64,000 bases of DNA from Cellulomonas telluris (GCF_004886325.1 NZ_QXFN01000005.1:248001-312000); one strand, 5' to 3'. Counted from the stretch's first letter, positions 18,727 through 27,576 are shown. Translations and numbers: made by a program. The notes: generated by a model from the letters alone, not told the origin.

Positions 18727-20101
18727 CCCGCCCCGCCGCGGCGAGGGCGCGCACCACCTCGTGCGCGGCCCGCTCGCCCGCCGAGACCGCGCCGTCCATG
18801 AACCCCATGAGGCGGTGCGCGGTCTCGGTGCCCGCCCAGTGCAGCGGCCCGACGGGCTCCGCGAGGCCCGCGCCCGACCACGCCACCGCCCCGGGCCCGG
18901 GTGCCGCCGTCGGTCCCCCGCCGATCCAGTCCTCCTCGCCCCAGCGCTGGTCGACGTAGCCGAGCGGGTCGAGCGCACGCCCGCCGAGCAGCCGGGCGAG
19001 GGACGAGAGCACCCGCCGGCGGCGCTCGGCCGCGTCGAGCACGTCCCACGTGCGCGCGTGGTCGCCGCCGACGAAGCCGAGCAGCACCCCCCGGGACGCG
19101 TCGGGCGGGCTCACGTCGAACGTGACCACGACGGGCCCCTCGTCGGACACCGTCATCCCGCTGAGGCCCGCGTCGCGCCAGAAGGGGGCGTCGTAGACGG
19201 CGTAGGCCTTCGACAGCAGGCCGGGCGACCACCGCTGCGCCAGCCGGCGGTGCGCGGCGGGCAGCGCCGGGACGAACCGGATGCGGCGCCGCATCGCGGG
19301 CGGGACCGCGACCACGGCGCGACGGGCACGGCTCACGCCGGCGTCGGTCCGCACCGCGACCCCGTCGTCGCCGTGGTCGACGCGCAGCACGGGTGCGCCG
19401 AGCTCGACGGCACCGGCCCCGAGCGCGGCCGCGACGCGGACGGCGACCTCCTGCGCCCCCTCGACGAAGTGCTGCTCCTGGGCGCCGCCGGCCGTGTCGA
19501 GCATCCGGTCGAGCCCGCCCGCCTGCGCGGCGTAGTGCAGGACGTGCAGCAGCGAGATCTCGGCGGGCTCGCACCCCCAGGACGTCCGCGTCACGACCGC
19601 CATGAGGTCGCGGGTGGCGCGCGTGGTCCGGAGGGCGGCGAGCCAGCCCCCGAGCGTCCGGGCGTCGAGGGCCTCGGCGCCCGGCGCGTCGCCGGGGCGT
19701 CCCAGGGGGATCCCGCGGCTCGCGCGCGCGAACGCCGAGCGGGTGCGGGCGAGGTCGAGGAGCGCGACCGTGCCGACCGGCGGGATCGTCCCCCGGTAGC
19801 GCCGCACCCGCCCGCGCCGGTGCAGGAGGTTGTCCCCGGCCTCGTGGGTCGGCCGGCGGTGGACGCCGACCTCGTCGGCGAGCGCGGTGACCCGTTCGTG
19901 GTCCGGCCCCACGAACGTGCCTCCCAGGTCGGCGTGGCCGCCGGCGACCGTGGCCGACAGGACGCGACCGCCGACCCGGTCGAGCGCCTCGAGCACCCGC
20001 ACCGTCAGGCCGTGCCGCTGCAGTGTGCGCGCCGCGGCGAGGCCGGACAGCCCGGCCCCCACCACCACGACGTCGACGTCGACGCCGACGCTCTGCGTCA
20101 T
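18695..20101 (-). CDS. Flavin-containing amine oxidase (FAD-dependent)
   Basis: A 468-residue flavoprotein of the monoamine oxidase family. The N-terminal dinucleotide-binding fold reads [20 protein letters not shown] (about 11-30), followed by [13 protein letters not shown]-terminal FAD contacts are seen in [20 protein letters not shown]. These enzymes oxidise primary or secondary amines to aldehydes with H2O2 release; the substrate is unknown. The start ATG at 20101 places the Rossmann motif at the usual distance. The frame stays open into the convergent tRNA-Gly gene, so the last ten or so residues are encoded by the antisense strand of that tRNA and may not be conserved. Confidence 0.85.
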   Translation of the reverse strand: MTQSVGVDVDVVVVGAGLSGLAAARTLQRHGLTVRVLEALDRVGGRVLSATVAGGHADLGGTFVGPDHERVTALADEVGVHRRPTHEAGDNLLHRRGRVRRYRGTIPPVGTVALLDLARTRSAFARASRGIPLGRPGDAPGAEALDARTLGGWLAALRTTRATRDLMAVVTRTSWGCEPAEISLLHVLHYAAQAGGLDRMLDTAGGAQEQHFVEGAQEVAVRVAAALGAGAVELGAPVLRVDHGDDGVAVRTDAGVSRARRAVVAVPPAMRRRIRFVPALPAAHRRLAQRWSPGLLSKAYAVYDAPFWRDAGLSGMTVSDEGPVVVTFDVSPPDASRGVLLGFVGGDHARTWDVLDAAERRRRVLSSLARLLGGRALDPLGYVDQRWGEEDWIGGGPTAAPGPGAVAWSGAGLAEPVGPLHWAGTETAHRLMGFMDGAVSAGERAAHEVVRALAAAGRVERTTGIEPA

Positions 20102-20171
20102 GCCAGGAGTGTGGCACCGCCGGACGCCGGATCCGGCCCCGCGGCGGCGCCGGACGTGGTGGGGTGGCCCC

Positions 20172-20819
20172 GTGACGACGACGTTCCTGCGGCCCGGCGA
20201 CCGCGTGCTCCTCACCGGCGACTCCGTGACCGACTGGGGGCGCGACCGCGCCGACCCGGCGAGCCTGGGCCACGGGTACGCGGGCATCGTCGCCGCGCTG
20301 GCCGGGGCGCGGCGTCCCGAGTGGGACCTCACGTTCCTCAACCGCGGCGTCGGCGGCGACACGGCCGCGATGCTGCGTGACCGGTGGGACGTCGACGCGC
20401 TGGCCCTCGAGCCGACCGTCGTCTCCGTGCTGATCGGCGTCAACGACACGTGGCGCCGCTACGACCGGGGCGAGGTCACGACGGCCGAGGAGTACGAGGA
20501 GCACCTGCGCGCCCTGCTCACCTCCGCGCGCGAGCGGCTGGACGCCCGGCTCGTGCTGGTCGAGCCGTTCGTCGTCCCGGTGACCCCCGGCCAGCACCTG
20601 TGGCGCGCGGACCTGGACCCGCGGATCGCCGTCGTCCGGCGCCTGGCGGCCGAGCTGCGCGCGGTGCTGGTGCCCGCCGACGGCCTGCTCGCGGCCGTCG
20701 CCGCGCGCACGTCCCCGGAGCGGTGGGCGTACGACGGCGTGCACCCGACCCCGGCGGGCCACGGCCTGCTCGCCGAGGCGTGGCTGCGCGCGGTCGGCGT
20801 CGGCCCCGGGACGCCCTGA
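20172..20819 (+). CDS. SGNH/GDSL hydrolase
   Basis: A 215-residue esterase/lipase-fold protein without an evident signal peptide. The four SGNH blocks are present: block [14 protein letters not shown] (Ser nucleophile), block II NRGVGGD (Gly), block III IGVNDTW (Asn) and block [12 protein letters not shown] (Asp-His). The likely start is GTG at 20172, 70 bp from the divergent amine oxidase start. Substrates of such enzymes range from acetylated sugars to short-chain esters; here undetermined. It reads towards the cysteine locus. Confidence 0.87.
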   Translation: MTTTFLRPGDRVLLTGDSVTDWGRDRADPASLGHGYAGIVAALAGARRPEWDLTFLNRGVGGDTAAMLRDRWDVDALALEPTVVSVLIGVNDTWRRYDRGEVTTAEEYEEHLRALLTSARERLDARLVLVEPFVVPVTPGQHLWRADLDPRIAVVRRLAAELRAVLVPADGLLAAVAARTSPERWAYDGVHPTPAGHGLLAEAWLRAVGVGPGTP

Positions 20820-20843
20820 CGGGCGACGCTCCGCGGACGACCT

Positions 20844-20872
20844 TTGCGCACCGTCCCGGACGCCGCTACGGT
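20844..20872 (+). promoter_or_regulatory. Predicted promoter of the cysK leader transcript
   Basis: TTGCGC (20844-20849) and TACGGT (20867-20872) with a 17-base spacer, 71 bases before the leader ORF. Each hexamer matches consensus at only three positions, so this is tentative; the layout resembles the ssu leader promoter. Confidence 0.4.
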
Positions 20873-20943
20873 CGCCCGGGACCGGCCGTGCGGCCGGAGA
20901 GGACACCGGCGGGCGCTGCCCGCCGCACCCGACGAGGAGAGCG

Positions 20944-21018
20944 ATGAGCGCGCACCACGCCGCTGCCGCCCTCGTCGTGCGCGCCCGTGCGGCGCGCACC
21001 TGTTGTCGCTGTCGGTAG
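20944..21018 (+). CDS. Cys-rich leader peptide upstream of cysK
   Basis: A 24-residue ORF with GAGGAGAG as ribosome-binding site, ending TCCRCR: Cys at 20, 21 and 23, just before the stop. All three Cys codons are TGT, the rare choice in such GC-rich DNA. Cys-rich leader ORFs upstream of sulfur genes act as cysteine-responsive attenuators in mycobacteria, and this position upstream of cysK suits that role. A 10-bp inverted repeat starts at the last base of its stop codon. The peptide itself probably has no function; its translation would be the sensor. Confidence 0.8.
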   Translation: MSAHHAAAALVVRARAARTCCRCR

Positions 21019-21079
21019 AGCGCTGGCTGCGCACGCGCCCCCGGGCGTGACCGCACCGCACCACCGCGCGCCAGCGCTC
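21018..21079 (+). promoter_or_regulatory. RNA stem-loop after the Cys leader stop (attenuator candidate)
   Basis: GAGCGCTGGC (21018-21027) is the exact reverse complement of 21070-21079. Four more GC pairs follow inside after a one-base bulge (21029-21032 with 21066-21069). A ribosome paused on the Cys codons would cover or free the left arm, so the stem could switch expression of cysK, whose ATG is 158 bases downstream. Confidence 0.5.
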
Positions 21080-21236
21080 GCCCCGGCAGGCCGTCACCCG
21101 GCGCCCCACGGGCTTCTCCCCCACGATGGGACCGACCGGCCCGCGGCCTGCACCCCGCCACCGCGTCGCACCGCGGCGCAGCAGCCCGCACCGTCCCCCA
21201 CCGCCGCCCGCGGGCGGCCCCGACCGAAGAGGAACC

Positions 21237-22172
21237 ATGGCACGCATCTACGAGGACGCGACCGCGCTCGTCGGCAACACCCCGCTGGTCCGGATCAACA
21301 AGCTCACCGAGGGCGCCGGCGCGACCGTGGTCGGCAAGCTCGAGTTCTACAACCCGGCCAACTCGGTGAAGGACCGGATCGGCGTCGCGATCATCGACGC
21401 GGCGGAGAAGTCGGGCGACCTGAAGCCCGGCGGCACGATCGTCGAGGCCACGTCGGGCAACACCGGCATCGCGCTCGCGTTCGTCGGGGCCGCCCGCGGC
21501 TACGACGTCGTGCTGACGATGCCCGAGACGATGTCGAAGGAGCGCCGCGCGCTCCTGCGCGCGTTCGGTGCCGAGCTCATCCTGACGCCGGGCTCCGAGG
21601 GCATGAAGGGCGCGGTCAACCGGGCCAACGAGATCGTCGCCGAGCGTCCGGGCGCGATCCTCGCCCGCCAGTTCGCGAACGAGGCGAACCCCGAGGTGCA
21701 CCGCCGCACGACGGCGGAGGAGATCTGGGCCGACACCGACGGCGAGGTCGACATCCTCGTCGCCGGCATCGGCACGGGCGGCACGATCACGGGCGTCGGC
21801 CAGGTGCTCAAGGAGCGCAAGCCGGGCGTGCAGATCGTCGGCGTCGAGCCGGCCGAGTCGCCGATCCTCAACGGCGGCGCCCCCGGGCCGCACAAGATCC
21901 AGGGCATCGGCGCCAACTTCGTGCCGGAGATCCTCGACACGTCGGTGTACGACGAGATCGTCGACGTCGACGCCGAGACGGCTGTCGCGTGGGCGCGGCG
22001 CGCGGCGCGCGAGGAGGGGCTGCTCGTGGGCATCTCGTCCGGGGCCGCCCTGTACGCCGCCACCGAGCTGGCCAAGCGCCCCGAGAACGCGGGGAAGCTG
22101 ATCGTCGCGATCATCCCGTCGTTCGGCGAGCGCTACCTGACGTCGGTGCTCTACGCCGACCTGCTCGACTGA
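21237..22172 (+). CDS. cysK: Cysteine synthase A (O-acetylserine sulfhydrylase)
   Basis: A 311-residue PLP enzyme that makes cysteine from O-acetylserine and sulfide, releasing acetate. The PLP lysine is Lys45 in [11 protein letters not shown]; the substrate loop is [13 protein letters not shown], and the PLP phosphate is held by [10 protein letters not shown]. The ATG at 21237 is preferred over the upstream in-frame ATG because of AGAGGA at 21228-21233 and the standard N-terminus [20 protein letters not shown]. It is preceded by a Cys-rich leader ORF and followed by a terminator and cysE. Confidence 0.95.
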   Translation: MARIYEDATALVGNTPLVRINKLTEGAGATVVGKLEFYNPANSVKDRIGVAIIDAAEKSGDLKPGGTIVEATSGNTGIALAFVGAARGYDVVLTMPETMSKERRALLRAFGAELILTPGSEGMKGAVNRANEIVAERPGAILARQFANEANPEVHRRTTAEEIWADTDGEVDILVAGIGTGGTITGVGQVLKERKPGVQIVGVEPAESPILNGGAPGPHKIQGIGANFVPEILDTSVYDEIVDVDAETAVAWARRAAREEGLLVGISSGAALYAATELAKRPENAGKLIVAIIPSFGERYLTSVLYADLLD

Positions 22173-22178
22173 CACCCG

Positions 22179-22214
22179 CGCCCGGCCGCCGTCCTGCGCG
22201 ACGGCGGCCGGGCG
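22179..22214 (+). terminator. Terminator between cysK and cysE
   Basis: A perfect 15-bp stem (22179-22193 with 22200-22214) with a 6-base loop, 6 bases after the cysK stop. cysE would then depend on read-through or a promoter in the short space before 22258. Confidence 0.75.
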
Positions 22215-22257
22215 TCGTCATCCCGCGCGGCAGCCCACCACCGGCGACGGAGCACCC

Positions 22258-22842
22258 ATGCGACACCTCACCGACTTCCTGCGCGTGCTGCGCGACGACC
22301 TCGACGCCGCGCACGCGCACGACCCCGCGGCGCGTTCCCGGCTCGAGGTCGCGCTGGGCTACCCGGGCGTGCACGCCATCTGGGTGTACCGGCTCGCCCA
22401 CCGGATGTGGCAGGTGCTCCCCCTGCGCCTGGCGGCACGGCTGCTGTCCCAGCTGGCCCGCGCCGCCACCGGCGTCGAGATCCACCCGGGTGCCCGGATC
22501 GGCGCACGCCTGTTCATCGACCACGGCATGGGCGTGGTCGTGGGCGAGACCGCGGAGGTCGGGGACGACGTCGTCCTCTTCCACGGGTCGACGCTCGGCG
22601 GCAAGACCATGAAGCGCGGCAAGCGGCACCCCACCCTGGGCGACGGGGTGGTCGTCGGGGCCGGCGCGAAGGTGCTGGGCCCGGTGTGGATCGGGGACGG
22701 CGCGCAGATCGGGGCGAACGCCGTGGTGATCCACGACGTCCCGGCGGGCGCGATCGCGGTCGGCGTCCCCGCGCAGATGCGCCGGCGCCCGGCGGCGGCG
22801 CCGTTCGACGCGGAGGTCGACGACCCCGCCATCTACATCTGA
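22258..22842 (+). CDS. cysE: Serine O-acetyltransferase
   Basis: A 194-residue enzyme that acetylates serine with acetyl-CoA to give O-acetylserine, the substrate of CysK. It is the short EpsC/SAT form: an N-terminal helical part, then a left-handed beta-helix of hexapeptide repeats (about 75-165) with the active-site stretch [20 protein letters not shown] and catalytic His residues. The C-terminal loop is longer than the minimal core and ends VDDPAIYI; many SATs end in Ile, which inserts into CysK, so complex formation with the neighbouring CysK is plausible. Confidence 0.94.
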   Translation: MRHLTDFLRVLRDDLDAAHAHDPAARSRLEVALGYPGVHAIWVYRLAHRMWQVLPLRLAARLLSQLARAATGVEIHPGARIGARLFIDHGMGVVVGETAEVGDDVVLFHGSTLGGKTMKRGKRHPTLGDGVVVGAGAKVLGPVWIGDGAQIGANAVVIHDVPAGAIAVGVPAQMRRRPAAAPFDAEVDDPAIYI

Positions 22843-22867
22843 CCTGCCGCGAGGTGCGGTGAGCCGC

Positions 22868-22901
22868 CGGCCCCGACCACGCTGCTCGCGGGTCGGGGCC
22901 G
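22868..22901. terminator. Terminator between cysE and the metallophosphoesterase gene
   Basis: An 11-bp perfect stem (22868-22878 with 22891-22901) with a 12-base loop between convergent genes. Confidence 0.6.
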
Positions 22902-22919
22902 ACGGCCGCTGCCGTCCCG

Positions 22920-24725
22920 TCAGCCGCTGACGGTGAAGGTCAGCGTGTCGGTGTACCGGCGGCCGTGGGCGTCGGTCGCCGTGACCGTCGCCGTGTGCTC
23001 ACCCGCGGCCAGGTCCTTCGGGAGCTCGAGCCGCCACAGGTGGCTCGTGCGGTCCGCGACCGAGCCGCCGTGGACGAGCTGCTGCTGGACCGCGACCGGG
23101 TCGGAGTACTCCGCCCCGACGAGCTGGCCCTCGCCGCGCATCGGCTGCGTGCGCACCGCGCTCACGGGCCGCCCGCGGTCGATCCGCGCGACGACCTTCG
23201 CGCCCGTGGAGCCCATCCAGAAGTTCGTGGTCAGCCACGTCGTGCCCTGCAGGTCGGCGCGTGAGACGACCAGCGGGTCCGTGAGCTCGGGGGCGGAGCC
23301 GACGGCGCCGCGGTGGGCCGCGAACCACTCCCGGTAGCGCGGGGTGTTGAGGCCGAGCGCCATCTGCTCGGCGTCGTCGCCCCCGCGCACGGTGAACCGC
23401 TCGCGGACGTGCCGGCCCCGGATGTCGAGCGTGAGGACACCGGGCTTGCCGCCGTCGCGCTGCAGCGCCGTCGGGTACCCCTCCGGCTGCACGGCGCCGG
23501 AGTACCAGTCGCCGGAGATGGCGCCGACCGTGATGTGGTCGAACGGCAGCGCGTCGATCCCGAAGAGGTTCTTCCAGCCGGCCAGGCTGTCGCCCTTCTC
23601 GAGGTTCTCGATGCTGTGCGTGTGCCCGCCCAGCGAGAGCACCTCGCGCCCCTCGAGGATCTCGACGACCTCGCGCACCTGCGCGACCTGGTGCTTGGCG
23701 CTGTCGCTGTCGGCGAAGTCGAGCAGCGGGATGTGCGCCGCCACGACGACCAGCCGGTCGCGCGGCACGGCGGCGATGTCGTTGCGGAGCCACTCGAGCT
23801 GGCGGGCGTCGAGCGCCCCCGTGTAGCCGCCCGGCACCGGGTACTCGACGGTGTTGAGCGCGACGACGTGCACCTTGCCCACGTCGTAGGAGTAGTACTC
23901 CGGCGCGAGGTGGGCCTTGAACGTGTCGAAGGTGTGCGCGGAGTCGGTGGCGTCGAAGTCCAGGTCGTGGTTGCCCGGCAGGAAGCGCGCCGGGCCGTTG
24001 ATCATCCGGACGAGCTCGCGCGTGTGCGGGTACAGCGACAGGTCGTCGCCGACGACGTCGCCGACGAACAGGGCGCCGCAGCCCGTGTAGTCCGTCCGCT
24101 CGGCGAGGTCGGCGAACGCGCCGGCGCGCGCGTACTCGACCTCGGTGCGGTCGTACGTCTGGATGTCGCCGCCGATGAGGCAGTGCTGCTCGTGGCTCGC
24201 GGTGAGGCCGCTGCGCACGAGCGGGAAGTTCACCTGGTCGGGCAGCTCGCCCGTCGGCGCGAGACCGCCGTAGCGCAGCGGCGGCGACCCGGCCGGCAGG
24301 TGGTGGTAGAAGAAGCGGGCGACGTTGTCGTCGTCGACCGGCACCTGGTACCCGGCGGGCTGCGTGACGAAGACGGTGAAGTTGTCCGTCGCGGGCAGCG
24401 AGTACCGCCCGTGCCGGTCGGTCCGCGTGACCTCGAGACCGTTCGAGACCACGACGCCGGGCACCCCGCGCTCGCCACGGTCCTGCCGGGAGTTCCGGTT
24501 GCGGTCGTCGAAGACGGTGCCGTCGACGACGCCCTGGTCCTCGTCCGGGCCCGGGACGACGTGGACGTCGCCGCGGTAGGCGGTCCGGTCCCACGAGTGC
24601 CCCGGACGGTCGCCGTGGCGCCCCTCGGCGTGGGCGGTCGGCGCGAGCACGAGGCCCGAGACGCAGAGCGTCGTCGCGGCGACGGCGATCGAGGTGACGG
24701 CGGTGCGGCGTGCGGTGGGTCTCAC
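22920..24725 (-). CDS. Secreted calcineurin-like metallophosphoesterase
   Basis: A 601-residue exported protein. The N-terminus has an RRT signal with a hydrophobic core ending in APTAHAE (cleavage near residue 33). A carboxypeptidase-regulatory-like beta domain (about 66-125; VDGTVFDDRNRNSRQDRGE, then VVSNGLEVTRTDRHGRYSLP) precedes the calcineurin-like domain (about 150-395) with metal ligands in FVGDVVGDD, LPGNHDLDFD, VVAAHIPLLD and GGHTHSIE. A C-terminal MetallophosC-like region ends in a beta-sandwich (TATDAHGRRYTDTLTFTVSG). Such proteins hydrolyse phosphate esters or nucleotides outside the cell; the substrate is unknown. Divergent from the GntR operon. Confidence 0.88.
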   Translation of the reverse strand: MRPTARRTAVTSIAVAATTLCVSGLVLAPTAHAEGRHGDRPGHSWDRTAYRGDVHVVPGPDEDQGVVDGTVFDDRNRNSRQDRGERGVPGVVVSNGLEVTRTDRHGRYSLPATDNFTVFVTQPAGYQVPVDDDNVARFFYHHLPAGSPPLRYGGLAPTGELPDQVNFPLVRSGLTASHEQHCLIGGDIQTYDRTEVEYARAGAFADLAERTDYTGCGALFVGDVVGDDLSLYPHTRELVRMINGPARFLPGNHDLDFDATDSAHTFDTFKAHLAPEYYSYDVGKVHVVALNTVEYPVPGGYTGALDARQLEWLRNDIAAVPRDRLVVVAAHIPLLDFADSDSAKHQVAQVREVVEILEGREVLSLGGHTHSIENLEKGDSLAGWKNLFGIDALPFDHITVGAISGDWYSGAVQPEGYPTALQRDGGKPGVLTLDIRGRHVRERFTVRGGDDAEQMALGLNTPRYREWFAAHRGAVGSAPELTDPLVVSRADLQGTTWLTTNFWMGSTGAKVVARIDRGRPVSAVRTQPMRGEGQLVGAEYSDPVAVQQQLVHGGSVADRTSHLWRLELPKDLAAGEHTATVTATDAHGRRYTDTLTFTVSG

Positions 24726-24850
24726 GGCTCTCTCCCCCTGTCGGTTGCGGCCGGGCCTGGGCGGCCGGCCACGACCACGGTCACAGCCGTGGATGACTTC
24801 CGGCCGCAGGGCGACCGACGACCGGGTGAAGTTCCCGTGCCACGACGGAC

Positions 24851-24880
24851 TTGTTATAGATGTTAGGTAACTACTAGACT
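24851..24880 (+). promoter_or_regulatory. GntR operon promoter with operator in the spacer
   Basis: -35 TTGTTA (24851-24856) and -10 TAGACT (24875-24880) are separated by 18 bases. A 20-bp imperfect dyad TAGnnGTTAnnTAACnnCTA (24857-24876) fills the spacer. The GTG start at 24887 is only 6 bases beyond the -10, so the mRNA should be leaderless. Binding of the encoded GntR protein here would block RNA polymerase directly. Confidence 0.7.
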
Positions 24881-24886
24881 CGGGGC

Positions 24887-25240
24887 GTGCTCTTCCGCAT
24901 CGACACCGCCTCCGGCGAGCCGCTGTACGCCCAGCTCGCCGCGCAGGTCCGCTCCGGCGTCGCCCGGGGCGAGCTGCGCGCCGGCGAGCGCCTGCCGTCC
25001 GCCCGCGAGCTCGCCGGGGCGCTCGACGTCAACCTGCACACCGTCCTGCACGCCTACCAGGACCTGCGGGACGAGGGCGTCATCGAGCTGCACCGGGGCC
25101 GCGGCGCCGTCGTGGCCGCCCGCGCCGGCGCCGACCTCACCGAGCTGCACGACGCCGTCGCCCGGCTGGCGCAGGTCGCGCGCCGGCTCGCCGTCGCCCC
25201 GGAGACCGTCACCACCCTCGTGAAGGAGGCCCTGCGATGA
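24887..25240 (+). CDS. GntR family transcriptional regulator (YtrA-like)
   Basis: A 117-residue short GntR regulator. The winged helix-turn-helix occupies about residues 10-75 (PLYAQLAAQVRSGVARGELR, then LPSARELAGALDVNLHTVLH), and only a short helical tail follows, as in the YtrA subgroup that lacks a large effector domain. The GTG start lies right after a -10 element, pointing to a leaderless transcript. It overlaps the next gene (ATGA) and probably controls both genes through the dyad in its promoter. Confidence 0.9.
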   Translation: MLFRIDTASGEPLYAQLAAQVRSGVARGELRAGERLPSARELAGALDVNLHTVLHAYQDLRDEGVIELHRGRGAVVAARAGADLTELHDAVARLAQVARRLAVAPETVTTLVKEALR

Positions 25241-26241
25241 CCGCACCGCACCCCGCCGCCCCGGCCGGGCCCGTGCCGCACCGAGCCAGCAGCGTCCTGC
25301 TGTGCGGCGTGGTCCCGCTCGTCGTCGTCGCCGCCGCCGCCGGCGTCGCGCTCTCGTGGGCGCCCGACCTGCCCGACCCCGTCGCGATCCACTGGGGCCC
25401 CTCGGGCGTCGACGGGTTCGACACCCTGCCCCGCCTGCTCCTCGGCACGGGCGCGGTCGCGCTCGTCCTCGCGGCGGGCGCGCTCGTCCTGGCCGTCGTC
25501 GCCGGCCGTCAGGCGTCCGTGCGCCGCCTCTGCGCCGGCATGGCGACCGGGCTGTCGGTCGGGCTGTCGGCGCTGGTCCTGGGCGTGCTGCACGCGCAGC
25601 GCGGGCTGACGGACGCGCGGGACGTCGGGGACGTGGGCGCGGCGGTCACGGCGATGCTCGTCGGCGGGCTCGTCGCCGGAGCCCTCGCCGCGTGGGCGAC
25701 CCCCGGCGACCGCGCGCTCCCCGCGGACCGCCCGGTCGACCCGGACGCGCCCCGGGTGCCGCTGGCCGAGCACGAGCGGGCCGCGTGGACCCGGACCGCG
25801 TCGGGGTCGACCGTGCTGGTGGCCGGGGGCGCGGCCGTGCTGCTCGTCGCCGGCCTCGCGGTCACGATGCCGATGCCCGCGCTGTGGCTGCTGGTCGTCG
25901 TCCTCGCGGCCCTGCTGGGCGCCATGTCGGTGTTCCGCGTGCGGGTCGACGCCGCCGGGCTCACGGCCCGGTCCGCGCTCGGCTGGCCGACGCTGCGGGT
26001 GCCGCTCGACGAGGTCGAGGAGGCGCGCACGGTGACGGTCGACCCGTTCGCCGACTTCGGCGGCTGGGGCTACCGCGTCGGTGCGCAGGGGCGCGTGGGC
26101 GTGGTCCTGCGCAGGGGCGAGGGCCTCGAGGTCCGGCGCACGGGCGGCCGCGCCATGGTCGTGACCGTGGACGACGCCGCCACCGCCGCCGCCCTGCTCA
26201 ACACGCTCGCGGACCGCTCGCGCGGGGCTACCCGCGGGTAA
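25237..26241 (+). CDS. DUF1648 membrane protein
   Basis: A 334-residue membrane protein with about five to six hydrophobic helices. The DUF1648 motif LPDPVAIHWGPSGVDGF is at about residues 44-60. A long soluble C-terminal part (about 225-334) has PH-like/bPH features (FRVRVDAAGLTARSALGWPT). Short GntR regulators are commonly paired with DUF1648 proteins, in which the pair is thought to respond to membrane or cell-wall stress; the molecular function is unknown. It overlaps the GntR gene by 4 bp and must be co-transcribed. Confidence 0.82.
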   Translation: MTAPHPAAPAGPVPHRASSVLLCGVVPLVVVAAAAGVALSWAPDLPDPVAIHWGPSGVDGFDTLPRLLLGTGAVALVLAAGALVLAVVAGRQASVRRLCAGMATGLSVGLSALVLGVLHAQRGLTDARDVGDVGAAVTAMLVGGLVAGALAAWATPGDRALPADRPVDPDAPRVPLAEHERAAWTRTASGSTVLVAGGAAVLLVAGLAVTMPMPALWLLVVVLAALLGAMSVFRVRVDAAGLTARSALGWPTLRVPLDEVEEARTVTVDPFADFGGWGYRVGAQGRVGVVLRRGEGLEVRRTGGRAMVVTVDDAATAAALLNTLADRSRGATRG

Positions 26242-26300
26242 CGTGTCGCCGCGTGCGCCGGCCGACCGGCGGGTGCGTCGACGGCGACGGAGGACCACGG

Positions 26301-27365
26301 ATGCGACTGGGCTACCACACCGGCTACTGGTCGGCGGGTCCGCCCCCGGGTGCGCAGGAGGCGGTGCACGCCGCCGACGCGCTCGGCCTGGACTCCGTCT
26401 GGACCGCCGAGGCGTACGGGTCCGACGCCTTCACACCGCTCGCGTGGTGGGGCGCCGGGACCCGGCGCGTGCGGCTCGGCACCGCGATCGCGCAGGTGTC
26501 CGCCCGCACCCCGACGGCGACCGCGATGGCCGCGCTGACGCTCGACCACCTGTGCGGGGGCCGGTTCGTGCTGGGGCTGGGCGCCTCGGGCCCGCAGGTC
26601 GTCGAGGGCTGGTACGGCCAGCCGTACCCGCGCCCGCTGGCCAGGACGCGGGAGTACGTCGCGGTCGTGCGGCAGGTGCTCGCCCGCGAGGCGCCCGTGC
26701 GGTTCGACGGGGACTTCTACCGGCTGCCGCTGCCGGCGGACGAGGGGGCGGGGCTCGGCAAGGCGCTGCGCTCGACGGTCCACCCCCTGCGCGCGGACCT
26801 GCCGATCCACCTGGCGGCGGAGGGGCCGCGCAACGTCGCGCTGGCGGCCGAGATCGCCGACGGCTGGCTGCCCCTCTTCTACTCCCCGCGCATGGACGCG
26901 GAGTACCGGACCCGGCTGGCGGACGGGTTCGCCCGGCGGTCGGCCGCGCTGCGCCCGGCCGAGGACTTCGAGGTGGTCGCGACCGTGCCGGTGGTGCTCG
27001 CCGGGTCGGTGGAGGAGGCGGCCGACGTCGTGCGCCCGTTCGTCGCGCTGTACGCGGGCGGCATGGGCGCCAAGGGGGCGAACTTCCACCGGGACGTGCT
27101 CGACCGGCTCGGGTACGCGGAGGCGTGCGACGAGGTGCAGGCGCACTTCCTCGCGGGCGACCGGGCACGCGCGGCCGCGGCCGTGCCGACGGAGCTCGTG
27201 CGCGACGTGGCGCTGGTCGGCACGGAGGACGACGTCCGCGCGCAGCTGCCGGCGTGGCGGGCGACGGCGATCACGACGGTCCTCGCGCAGACGGACCCGC
27301 GCACGCTGCCCCGGCTCGCCGCGCTGTGGGCGCAGGAGGAGGCCGGCACGGCCGCGGGTGACTGA
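26301..27365 (+). CDS. LLM-class F420-dependent oxidoreductase (Rv3520c type)
   Basis: A 354-residue TIM-barrel enzyme of the luciferase-like monooxygenase class. The N-terminal strand MRLGYHTGYWSAGPP and the blocks SDAFTPLAWWGAGTRRVRLG and GLGASGPQVVEGWYGQPYPR match the Rv3520c subfamily, which is predicted to use coenzyme F420. The substrate is unknown. The ATG at 26301 has GGAGG at 26289-26293. A 59-bp gap separates it from the DUF1648 gene, and a strong terminator follows. Confidence 0.88.
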   Translation: MRLGYHTGYWSAGPPPGAQEAVHAADALGLDSVWTAEAYGSDAFTPLAWWGAGTRRVRLGTAIAQVSARTPTATAMAALTLDHLCGGRFVLGLGASGPQVVEGWYGQPYPRPLARTREYVAVVRQVLAREAPVRFDGDFYRLPLPADEGAGLGKALRSTVHPLRADLPIHLAAEGPRNVALAAEIADGWLPLFYSPRMDAEYRTRLADGFARRSAALRPAEDFEVVATVPVVLAGSVEEAADVVRPFVALYAGGMGAKGANFHRDVLDRLGYAEACDEVQAHFLAGDRARAAAAVPTELVRDVALVGTEDDVRAQLPAWRATAITTVLAQTDPRTLPRLAALWAQEEAGTAAGD

Positions 27366-27373
27366 GCGGGTCA

Positions 27374-27411
27374 GCGCGCGCGGTCCGCGCCGGCGCGCGC
27401 GGTCCGCGCCG
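27374..27411. repeat. 19-bp tandem duplication
   Basis: Two exact adjacent copies of a 19-bp GC unit (27374-27392 and 27393-27411), between the oxidoreductase stop and its terminator. Non-coding; probably a slippage product. Confidence 0.8.
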
Positions 27412-27422
27412 GCGAGGCGCGC

Positions 27423-27459
27423 CCGAGGGGGCGGGAGGTGCGACCTCCCGCCCCCTCGG
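27423..27459 (+). terminator. Strong terminator before the sulfur operon
   Basis: A perfect 17-bp stem (27423-27439 with 27443-27459) with a 3-base loop. It ends transcription from the oxidoreductase gene and insulates the ssu leader promoter 22 bases further on. Confidence 0.85.
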
Positions 27460-27480
27460 CGCGCCCGCGGACGGACGTCG

Positions 27481-27510
27481 TTGCCCCGGTCCTGGACGCA
27501 CGGCTACAGT
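27481..27510 (+). promoter_or_regulatory. Predicted promoter of the ssu-acs-metY operon
   Basis: TTGCCC (27481-27486) and TACAGT (27505-27510), 18-base spacer, four of six matches each. A 7-bp dyad GGACGCA/TGCGTCC (27494-27500 with 27510-27516) overlaps the -10 and is a possible operator. A second dyad, CGTGGTC/GACCACG, lies just downstream. Confidence 0.55.
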
Positions 27511-27576
27511 GCGTCCGAGACGTGGTCACCGCGTCTCAGCCAGCGAGACCACGCCGGACGGACGGAGGAGGACGAC

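Noticed and set aside
18477-22175. 1232-residue minus-strand frame across the amine oxidase, SGNH and cysK region
   Set aside because: It crosses several well-supported genes on both strands and has no domain signature; an effect of high GC reducing stops.
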